Positions 1 to 6,096 of a stretch of 7,137 nucleotides of DNA are shown in pieces (within the stretch, counting starts at the first letter, position 1; every line of letters begins with the position of its first letter). Origin of the DNA: an uncultured Gemmataceae bacterium (lineage in GTDB: Bacteria; Planctomycetota; Planctomycetia; Gemmatales; Gemmataceae). Location of the stretch: NCBI GenBank assembly GCA_937922175.1, contig CAKZUU010000327.1:1-7137 (forward strand), given 5' to 3'. A program made the position numbers and the translations under genes. A model generated the notes under the pieces. The model saw only the letters and a list, made by a program, of their open reading frames with translations, was not told the origin of the DNA and ran no database searches.

Positions 1-147
1 GTTGTCACCGTCATTGGCTGTCCCATAGCGGATATTGAAGCTCATCACTCGCACGGGCAGCGGCCGTTGGGTCACGTCGTCAGCGCGACTGACGGCCGTT
101 TGCACCACGACCTCCACTATGACCATTGCCGCCAACCATCGATTCAT
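1..147 (-). CDS. Endonuclease/exonuclease/phosphatase (EEP) family protein, N-terminal part, cut by window edge
   Basis: The minus strand reads an open frame from an ATG at 147-145 to the left edge, giving 49 codons without a stop. Residues 1-22 look like a signal peptide (hydrophobic stretch around LAAMVIVEVVV, then SRA|DD as a plausible cleavage site), so the enzyme is probably exported. Residues 33-49 (RVMSFNIRYGTANDGDN) match the first conserved strand of the EEP superfamily (Mg-dependent phosphodiesterases related to exonuclease III and DNase I), in which the Asn of SFN (here N38) helps bind the metal. A strong GGAGG ribosome site at 155-159 lies seven bases upstream of the ATG and supports this start. 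The substrate cannot be told, because the catalytic His and Asp residues lie outside the window. The family call rests on this short N-terminal motif only. Confidence 0.8.
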   Translation of the reverse strand, partial: MNRWLAAMVIVEVVVQTAVSRADDVTQRPLPVRVMSFNIRYGTANDGDN

Positions 148-154
148 CTCTCAT

Positions 155-159
155 CCTCC
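155..159 (-). promoter_or_regulatory. Ribosome binding site of the EEP gene
   Basis: The plus strand reads CCTCC here, so the minus strand carries GGAGG, seven bases before the ATG at 147-145. It decides the start of the edge-truncated EEP gene. Confidence 0.7.
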
Positions 160-326
160 GGCACCGAGCCTCTACCTGAGATGTTGAACGAGGTGTGCGG
201 GTCCGTTGCAACTTCGTTGATCAAAATTTCACGAAAGGACTGAGCACTGTCTCATGGATGAAAATTCGGCATGAGGTGGAAGATGCTATCAAAAGGGGGT
301 CGTCCTTCGACGCCACCTTTAAAGAC
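160..326. other. Divergent intergenic region between EEP gene and CotH pseudogene
   Basis: This stretch lies between two genes pointing away from each other and should hold the promoter of the EEP gene and the former promoter of the CotH gene. It has an A+T-rich patch around 215-232 that includes the palindrome TGATCA. I could not make out a convincing -35/-10 pair on either strand. Short open frames crossing it show no recognisable protein character. Confidence 0.35.
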
Positions 327-337
327 GAGGCGTTCCG

Positions 338-1506
338 ATGATTTCCGGTGGTACCTTGCTGTTGCTTTGCCTCAGCCCTTGGGGAGTTCCGTCCCCAAGA
401 GGCTCCCCGGAAAAGGATGTAGAAGCCGCCCGTCGTTTCTTCTCTCAGGTGCGGGTGGTACGGCTCAATCTGGATCTTTCCCCAAAAGAAATGGACTCTC
501 TGCGGCGTGAACCTCGACAGTACGTCAAGGCGAAGCTTGTGGAAAACGGTATCACCATTTACCCCGATGTCGCCGTTCATCTTCGAGGCGCGGCCGGCAG
601 TTTTCGCGGCCTCGACGACAAACCGGCACTGACTTTCAATATGGATAGGTTTCAGCCGGGACAACGATTCCACGGATTGGACAAGTGGCATCTCTGCAAC
701 TCCGTCCAGGATGCAAGTTACGTCTCGGAGCTGATCTGCCGAGAAATGATGCGTGACGCCGGAATTCCTGCCAGCCGGATTTCGTATGCCTGGGTCACCA
801 TCAATCGTCAAGCCCGGGGGACTATAAGATATCAAGGAAGGATACGACTCTCAGTTTCTCCGGACTCATCTTGGGCAGTTCGAAGGTAACATCGACGATG
901 GTGGGTTCCTGCAAGACATCGACGCCCGGCCGAAACTCATCTACAGCCAAAATGGTCTCCGAAAATATCAAGATCTCCAGGCACCTCATGCAGCTGCGAC
1001 CGAGAGTGACCTGAACAGACGGTTTTGCTCAACTGGAGAAGATTCTCGACCTGGATCGGTTTCTATCGTAAGTATGCTTGGAAGTCATTTTCCATGGTTG
1101 GGATGGTTATCCGCTGAATCGAAACATTTACCGTGTGATCCATGACCTCCAACGAAATAAAATAATTTCCATCCCTTCGGGAATGGATCAGGTATTCGGG
1201 GATCTCGCCTTGGATTTGCCACCTGAATTTCAGGGCCTAATCGCACGGGCTGTCATCGAAACGCCGGAGGGAGCAGCGCGTTATTTCTAGCGAATGAAGG
1301 AAATGATGACCAACGTTTATAAACCAGAAGATCGAGCTTGTCGCTTGCAGGGTCTGTCCAAAACTCTGCATTCGGATTTCAAGCCTTTAGATGAGGAACT
1401 CGCGCAGAGTTTACCCCGTCATATTCAACGACTGCAAAAAGCACTTCCTATTCGGGGCGCCATTGTTCGCCGAATGGTCGACCAGCGGGAGTCGAGGCGG
1501 CCGTGA
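338..1506 (+). pseudogene. CotH-kinase-like secreted protein, broken by two frameshifts and three stops
   Basis: Pieces in three frames join into one protein of the CotH kinase family (named after the spore-coat protein kinase; secreted versions are common in planctomycetes). Part one (338 to about 818) has a hydrophobic N-terminus (MISGGTLLLLCL), a GAGG site at 327-330 seven bases before the ATG, and family motifs such as YVKAKLVENG, HLRGAAGSFRGLDDKPAL, FHGLDKWHLCNSVQD and AGIPASRISYAWVTIN. Part two (about 819-1022) reads IKEGYDTQFL and GGFLQDIDARPKL. Part three (about 1027-1506) reads AQLEKILDLDRFLS, EVIFHGWDGYPLNRNIYRV, PSGMDQVFG, ARAVIETPEGAARYF and RMKEMMTNVYKPE, including the HGWDGY and GMDQ segments typical of the active region. 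Lesions: an extra base in the G5 tract 816-820, TAA at 825-827 where the family has Tyr, an extra base in the T4 tract 1023-1026, TAA at 1069-1071, and TAG at 1288-1290 where the family usually has Glu. Removing one base at each tract gives exactly 389 codons including the terminal TGA. The region is visibly more A+T-rich than its neighbours, which fits decay. Its length relative to intact homologues was not checked. Confidence 0.85.
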
Positions 1507-1510
1507 GGAA

Positions 1511-4348
1511 TTATTTCTTGTTGGAACCGTTGAGGTACTTATCTAACCAAGCGACCCAGCGGGCCCATAGGTCCATGATTGTTTCACGGGCGAGGGGGCC
1601 ATGCCCTTCGTGCGGATAAAGGTACAATGCCGCAGGTTTACCGAGACCGTCCAGGGCCATGAACATGTGCTGCGCGTTCATGGGATGTGTTCCCACGTTG
1701 GCATCGTCGAGGCCATGATACATTAACAAGGCGCCGTTGAGGCGATTGGCGTACAGCAAGGGGGAGATTTCCAAATAGAGTTCCCGCGCGTCCCACAACT
1801 GCCGACGTTCGGTTTGAAAGGTCATCATCGTGAGAGTGCGGTTGTAGTTTCCATCACCGGCGATGCCGGCCTTAAAGAAGGGTGTGTGGATCATCGCGTT
1901 CGCGGTGCTGAAGGCGCCATAACTGTGTCCACCGATTGCCAGCCGATCGCGGTCGATGATGCCGCGCTTGTCCAATTCATCGATGACTGCCCACAGACTG
2001 TTACGCAAATCCGGGATGTAATTGTCGTTCATCCGTCCCGAGGGACCGACGATGGGGATATCAGGCTCCACCACAGCAAAACCGACAAGGGTCAGTAATG
2101 TCATCGAGCGCGGAGTCGGAACGGCGAAGCGCTGCGGGCTAGCGGAGAGACGAGCCACCGCCGCGTTGTAAGCTGCTTGATCGGTATATTCGCGCGGATA
2201 GATCCAAAAAAGGGCGGGCAATTTGCCCGTTCTCTCGGGAGGCATCGTGACGCGCACCCAGAATTTGAATCCATCAACCCGGGTGACTGGGAGCCGCAGC
2301 GTCTTTAGATTCTGGCTCCAAGGAGCCGGGTGCACGTTGTCGGTGAGTTTTGTAACCGTCCCTGTCGTCGTATCAGTGACATATGAATCCGGGACGATAT
2401 CTCTTTTTTGTCTCGTTGTGTAGACGAAACGTCCTTCATCATCGACCACGTCGATGGTTTCTAACATATCACCTTTGCCTTCAAAAATGCGTTGTTTCTT
2501 GCCGGTCTTGATCTCACATCGGTCGATATAGGGCTTGGGAAATGAGGGTGCTCCCTCACCGCGAGGTTGCTCGGTTCCGAGGAGATACACTTCGCCCCCA
2601 GACGAGAGGCGAACGGTGCCTCCAGCCCGAGTGAGCAACGAGGCGACGCCGGCCGTGCCGATTCCCCGGCCGAAACCTGTTGGTTGTTGCTCGGGGTCGC
2701 CACCGGTTGGGGAAGCGCCCGGGGGCGGGGGCATGGGTGGGCGGGGGCTGTTGGGATGGGCGGTCTCGCTCCGAGCGCCAGTCGGCGCTTTGTGGACGAT
2801 GTAGGCCGCTTTGTTCGGGTCGTTCAGATCAATGGCAGTAATCGTGCGATGATTGTCGATGGTTTGTGTGAGGAACATCCACGCGCCGTCGGCAGTATAT
2901 TGCACCGAACTGATCCGGTGGGGCGTTTCATAGACGACTGTCGCTTTGTCTTTTTCGAAGGGTGGAAGCCATTGCATGACACGGTCTTTGCGGGGTTTGT
3001 TCGGCTCCTTGGGATCGGCGGGTTCTTCCTGCAAATAGGACAAGCCGGCGCCATCAGGTCGCCAGGTGATGTCGCGCCGGCCCTCTGGATCGGGAACCGC
3101 TGCGGTCGAGGGTCCGGGGCGAGGCGGAGGATCCGGGTCGATCGGAGCCGTCGGGTCGGGGGTGGGATTCGGGGGCCGGGGATTGTTCACAAGGGCCATC
3201 GGGTCGCCCGTGGGCGAAGGAGGGGTGGCCGCACCGCCGCCGCGATTGCGTCCGACCGCAGCGCGATTTCCTGGAGGCGCTGCCGTGGTCGTCCCGGGTG
3301 AAGCTGTGGCTGGTTGCGTCGCTGGATCGGTATTTTGAATCCCGCGGTCCATCAAGGTGTACAGCGATTTCCCGGCCAGATCCCAAATACTCTCGGTCGA
3401 GCCGAACCGTGTCAACGGGACAAAATAAGAGAACGGCTTTTTGATTGTCGCGACTCGGAACTGCTCAGCAGTCGGACTCATACTCACGCTGCGGATCATC
3501 GCCGGGGCACCCACGGGGGTGACCAGGCCGTCGGCGACCGCGATCAGCGCGAGTTGACCTGTGATCAGATTTTCCAACAACTGGGCATCTTCGGGAGATT
3601 CGAGCAAGAAGCGATAAGTGCGGGATGGTGCCGCTCCATCACGGGTCAGTCGCACACGGGGAGAGGGGGTTGGTGTCGGTGGGGGGGCATCGCCCTGACT
3701 TCCCCGTGGCCGAAGAACCGCGAGAATCTTCTGACCATCTTTGGTCCACTGAAAGGTCGTCACGAGAGTTGCCAGGACCGGAAGATCGCACAAACGTCGG
3801 CAGCAACCCGTTGCCGCATCGGCGACGTAGATGAAGGTGGCATCGTCGAAATGAGCAAAAAAGGCGACTCGTAACCCGTCGGGCGACCAGGCGGCGTTGC
3901 TGACCCGGGCTTTCGGCGGGACTTGCACTTGGATCGACTTCTTTTCGGACGGATCGAAGATTTCATAGCCAGTGAAGCTGCGAATCCACAGTTGCCGGGA
4001 GCGGTAGGCCGTCGGGTCGAAGGCCATCTCGCCCAGGTAAAGAGTGGATTTGGCGAGGCGCTCCAAGGTCGGCATGCCGTCATTTTTCGCCAGCAGGAAC
4101 TTTTTCCCGTCGGGGCTGGGGTTGGTCAGCAAGATCGGCTCGCGCTCCAACGCCTTGATGGCGTCAGCGATCGATGGCGGGGGGGTCAGGTACGCCTCTT
4201 GTGTCAGTACCACCTGCTGGCCCAAGGCAGGCCCCATCAGCGCCCCACTGATGACCCAAACGAAGCCGAAACGGATGCGTCGCAGATGACTAAACACTGG
4301 TAAAGCCCTCAAAGATACCCGTCGTGAGTCGCGACGAGCGGTCATCAT
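1511..4348 (-). CDS. Secreted S9 family serine peptidase, glutamyl-endopeptidase (S9D) type
   Basis: A 945-residue protein with a prolyl-oligopeptidase layout: N-terminal beta-propeller and C-terminal alpha/beta-hydrolase. Residues 1-43 form a long basic N-region and a hydrophobic core (about 27-42) ending in ALG|QQ, so export is likely. The propeller region (about 50-680) has PD40-like repeats such as SPDGKKFL, AAWSPDGLRVAF and ITWRPDGAGLSYL. The nucleophile is Ser809 in GGHSYGAFSTAN; the likely triad partners are Asp882 (HGLDDANVG) and His916 (PHEGHG). The segments GNYNRTLT, ISPLLYANR and LARETIMDLW closely recall plant chloroplast glutamyl endopeptidase, so cleavage after Glu is a reasonable but untested guess. 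Proline-rich linkers at about 222-230, 339-424 and 525-557 interrupt the propeller, making the protein longer than a plain S9 core. Two ATGs lie in tandem at 4348-4343, and only a weak GGGG precedes them, so the exact start is less certain than the family. It is the last gene of the minus-strand group, 69 bases after the oxidoreductase. Confidence 0.9.
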   Translation of the reverse strand: MMTARRDSRRVSLRALPVFSHLRRIRFGFVWVISGALMGPALGQQVVLTQEAYLTPPPSIADAIKALEREPILLTNPSPDGKKFLLAKNDGMPTLERLAKSTLYLGEMAFDPTAYRSRQLWIRSFTGYEIFDPSEKKSIQVQVPPKARVSNAAWSPDGLRVAFFAHFDDATFIYVADAATGCCRRLCDLPVLATLVTTFQWTKDGQKILAVLRPRGSQGDAPPPTPTPSPRVRLTRDGAAPSRTYRFLLESPEDAQLLENLITGQLALIAVADGLVTPVGAPAMIRSVSMSPTAEQFRVATIKKPFSYFVPLTRFGSTESIWDLAGKSLYTLMDRGIQNTDPATQPATASPGTTTAAPPGNRAAVGRNRGGGAATPPSPTGDPMALVNNPRPPNPTPDPTAPIDPDPPPRPGPSTAAVPDPEGRRDITWRPDGAGLSYLQEEPADPKEPNKPRKDRVMQWLPPFEKDKATVVYETPHRISSVQYTADGAWMFLTQTIDNHRTITAIDLNDPNKAAYIVHKAPTGARSETAHPNSPRPPMPPPPGASPTGGDPEQQPTGFGRGIGTAGVASLLTRAGGTVRLSSGGEVYLLGTEQPRGEGAPSFPKPYIDRCEIKTGKKQRIFEGKGDMLETIDVVDDEGRFVYTTRQKRDIVPDSYVTDTTTGTVTKLTDNVHPAPWSQNLKTLRLPVTRVDGFKFWVRVTMPPERTGKLPALFWIYPREYTDQAAYNAAVARLSASPQRFAVPTPRSMTLLTLVGFAVVEPDIPIVGPSGRMNDNYIPDLRNSLWAVIDELDKRGIIDRDRLAIGGHSYGAFSTANAMIHTPFFKAGIAGDGNYNRTLTMMTFQTERRQLWDARELYLEISPLLYANRLNGALLMYHGLDDANVGTHPMNAQHMFMALDGLGKPAALYLYPHEGHGPLARETIMDLWARWVAWLDKYLNGSNKK
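2721..2760 (+). other. G-quadruplex-type tract inside the peptidase gene (plus strand)
   Basis: Seven runs of at least three G (2721-2725, 2727-2731, 2735-2737, 2739-2741, 2743-2747, 2753-2755, 2758-2760) are separated by spacers of one to five bases, which satisfies the usual G-quadruplex pattern. The tract is on the template strand of the peptidase gene and encodes the proline-rich linker around residues 530-543 (PRPPMPPPPG), so it may be only a by-product of proline CCN codons. Confidence 0.5.
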
Positions 4349-4356
4349 CGATCAAA

Positions 4357-4379
4357 CCCCATGCGGGGCGACCGGTCGC
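4357..4379. repeat. Inverted repeats upstream of the peptidase start
   Basis: Two adjoining symmetrical elements lie in the 69-base gap between the oxidoreductase stop and the peptidase start: CCCC-ATGC-GGGG (4357-4368) and the perfect 12-base palindrome GCGACCGGTCGC (4368-4379). They sit 9-31 bases upstream of the peptidase ATG, so they could be an operator or an RNA hairpin affecting translation. No T-run follows on the minus strand, so this is not a typical intrinsic terminator. A role is inference only. Confidence 0.35.
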
Positions 4380-4417
4380 ACGGAGCGGAAGCGGACCGAA
4401 ACCTGAGGCTCAACCGC

Positions 4418-5575
4418 TCATGTCACTACAGGCCAGCGGAAGGTAGAGGTTAATGCGACACGTCGACCGGTTTCTTGCGACTGGCGGGTGGCTTGAATAA
4501 TTTCCAAGACATGCAAAGCATGCTCCGGAGTGATGAGCAACTCCTTTCCCGTTGCGAGGCTGCCCGCGGCCAAGGAGGCCCCCATTTGCCAGACGAACCC
4601 TTGAGCGTTGGTTTGATACCGTTTGAATTCGGGTTCTTTGTCGGTGGCCATATCCACACCGCGAGGCTCCCAGTCGTAGCCGACCAGTCCCATGAAGCCG
4701 TGCGAACCGACGATGGTGATGGTGTGGCGAGTTTCCTTACTACCGTCGTGCCCATGAGGGTTGAAGTAATTAAATCCGCTTTGGACGTGGGAAATGACGC
4801 CGTGCCCGTGATCCATCAGCAATTGGGCATTGTCTTCAGCTTCAACACGGATCAGGCCTTTGTCATCGACTTGGCGAGTGGGTGTGACGATGCTGGTCAT
4901 GGCGGTAACGGCTTTGGCCGGGCCGAGCAACCCAGTCAAGGTGGTCATGTTGTAGACGGCCAGGTCGGGCAGACTGCCGCCACCCGCTTCGTAGAAGAAC
5001 GCGGACCAGGTGGGCCCCGTGTGTCCATACTCGGCGTGGGCGGCAGCGAGTCGTCCCAGCTTTCCGGCGGCTAGCGTCTTCGCCATGAAGGCGAATTGCG
5101 GGCTGACCACCATCGCCGGCGCCCCCCAGATCCGCAGGCCTTTCGCTCGTGCGGCTTCGAGTAGTTGCTGACCCCCCTTCAGTGAGTTGGCCAACGGTTT
5201 TTCACTCCAAATGTGCTTGCCCGCGGCGATCGCCTTCTGATTCAAGTGTTCGTGTTCCTGCATGTCGGTCAAATTCACGAACAAATCGAATTCGACGCCA
5301 GCGAGCATCTTCTCAACCGTGGGATACCGATGGGGAATGCCAAAACGATCGGCTTGCTTTTCGGCGCGTTCGTAGCGTCGGTCGCAGGCGCTCACCAACT
5401 CGACGAAGGGACATTTCTGCAAGTGAGGCAAATACGCATTTGACACGCTTCCACAGCCGATGACCCCGACACGGATTTTCCGAGCCGGCTCATCCGCGTG
5501 AATCCAAGAGGCTGCCGCCACGGCGGTCCCGGCGGTCGTGATGAAATGACGTCGAGTGAGTGGAGAGAGGGCCAT
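4418..5575 (-). CDS. Gfo/Idh/MocA family NAD(P)-dependent oxidoreductase with Tat-type signal
   Basis: A 385-residue protein counted from the ATG at 5575-5573. The frame could extend five codons to a TTG at 5590, but the ATG puts the Tat-like motif (LTRRHFI, residues 6-12) at its usual place near the N-terminus. Only a weak GAGA-like site precedes it. A hydrophobic stretch (TTAGTAVAAASW) follows, so transport as a folded, cofactor-bound enzyme to the cell envelope is likely. A Rossmann nucleotide-binding motif (GVIGCG, about 37-42) and the family's EKP motif with its conserved lysine (about 125-127) mark the N-terminal domain. The C-terminal substrate domain carries GGGSLPDLAVYN (about 198-209), where the usual histidine is replaced by Tyr208. 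Family members oxidise or reduce sugars and related polyols; the substrate here cannot be told. The gene lies 77 bases after the small protein gene and 69 before the peptidase on the same strand, so co-transcription is possible. Confidence 0.93.
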   Translation of the reverse strand: MALSPLTRRHFITTAGTAVAAASWIHADEPARKIRVGVIGCGSVSNAYLPHLQKCPFVELVSACDRRYERAEKQADRFGIPHRYPTVEKMLAGVEFDLFVNLTDMQEHEHLNQKAIAAGKHIWSEKPLANSLKGGQQLLEAARAKGLRIWGAPAMVVSPQFAFMAKTLAAGKLGRLAAAHAEYGHTGPTWSAFFYEAGGGSLPDLAVYNMTTLTGLLGPAKAVTAMTSIVTPTRQVDDKGLIRVEAEDNAQLLMDHGHGVISHVQSGFNYFNPHGHDGSKETRHTITIVGSHGFMGLVGYDWEPRGVDMATDKEPEFKRYQTNAQGFVWQMGASLAAGSLATGKELLITPEHALHVLEIIQATRQSQETGRRVALTSTFRWPVVT

Positions 5576-5652
5576 CAAGTATTCTCGCAAGGGAAAATTC
5601 TGCCGGGGATTTTAGGAAAAGTCTCGGCACCGGAAGACCCGTTTGGAAAGAA

Positions 5653-5991
5653 TCAGCGACCAGGCGGCAGGTCCAACCAGGCGAGGATCTGTCGCAATCG
5701 CTCGTAGGCGCGCAGCCGGGACTCAGCGGTGCCTTGCGCTTCAGCCTCGCGAATCGCTTGACGCATCTGCTGGAGAACGATCGGTTCCATGGCTAAGAGG
5801 GCTTCGGAGGCCGACGCCGCCCACTTCACCAGAACGTAGCGGATCAACGAATCGACCGGGATTCCGGTCAACTGGCTGAGGTTTTCGATGGTGGGCATCG
5901 GATCGGCCTTGGTGTAGGCGGCAACCTCGGCTTTGAAGTTGGCATGAGGATCATCGGCCGACCATGAATCGTGGAAGGGGCGCAAATCCAT
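5653..5991 (-). CDS. Small conserved helical protein of unknown function, HTH-like segment
   Basis: A 112-residue soluble protein with no signal peptide or membrane segment. The start at 5991 is chosen because GGAGG (minus strand, 6001-6005) sits nine bases upstream; an in-frame ATG at 6036 would add 15 residues with little family-like character (MLPIADAACHRRVHA). The N-terminus (HDSWSADDPHANFKAEVAAY) is followed by TIENLSQLTGIPVDSLIRYV (about 34-53), which has the spacing of a helix-turn-helix (LSxxTGIPxxxLxRY). The C-terminal half (about 54-107) is predicted helical with many Ala, Glu and Arg, ending in LRAYERLRQILAWLDLPPGR. From memory it resembles small bacterial proteins filed under a domain of unknown function (possibly DUF6027), which I could not verify. 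It is the first gene of the minus-strand group. A DNA-binding or regulatory role is a guess from the HTH-like spacing alone. Confidence 0.8.
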   Translation of the reverse strand: MDLRPFHDSWSADDPHANFKAEVAAYTKADPMPTIENLSQLTGIPVDSLIRYVLVKWAASASEALLAMEPIVLQQMRQAIREAEAQGTAESRLRAYERLRQILAWLDLPPGR

Positions 5992-6000
5992 GGCATGAAC

Positions 6001-6005
6001 CCTCC
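6001..6005 (-). promoter_or_regulatory. Ribosome binding site deciding the start of the small protein gene
   Basis: The plus strand reads CCTCC, giving GGAGG on the minus strand nine bases before the ATG at 5991-5989. Another ATG at 5996-5994 is closer but in a different frame. The site favours the 112-residue form over the 127-residue one. Confidence 0.65.
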
Positions 6006-6096
6006 GATGGCAGGCCGCATCGGCGATGGGCAACATCTGGGCTGACTGTTCATAAACTATTCAACCGATTCGAAGCTCCTCGGGAATCGCTTGGGC
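6006..6096. other. Divergent intergenic region with likely promoters
   Basis: This short gap separates the minus-strand gene group from the plus-strand glycosyltransferase gene, so promoters for both should lie here. An A+T-rich patch at about 6048-6063 (TTCATAAACTATTCAA) is the most promoter-like sequence, but I could not assign a -35/-10 pair with confidence on either strand. Confidence 0.35.

Noticed and set aside
825..1290. Stop-codon recoding in the CotH-like gene (TAA, TAA and TAG read through)
   Set aside because: Two frameshifts also break the gene, two different stop codons are involved, and intact neighbouring genes end with ordinary TAA or TGA stops. No readthrough or selenocysteine-type element was seen. 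Decay explains everything more simply.
1078..1506. Two separate 70-residue small genes (1078-1290 and 1294-1506)
   Set aside because: They are in the same frame, separated only by a TAG, and both match consecutive C-terminal parts of the CotH-like protein, so they are pseudogene fragments.
1507..1510. Bidirectional terminator between the convergent CotH pseudogene and the peptidase
   Set aside because: Only four bases separate the two stop codons and no hairpin with a T-run is visible at the junction, so termination must lie inside one of the coding regions or be factor-dependent.
2567..3301. Long plus-strand open frame opposite the peptidase gene (244 codons)
   Set aside because: It lies entirely antisense to a gene with clear family motifs, is rich in Gly and Arg as expected opposite proline-rich GC-rich codons, and has no recognisable domain.
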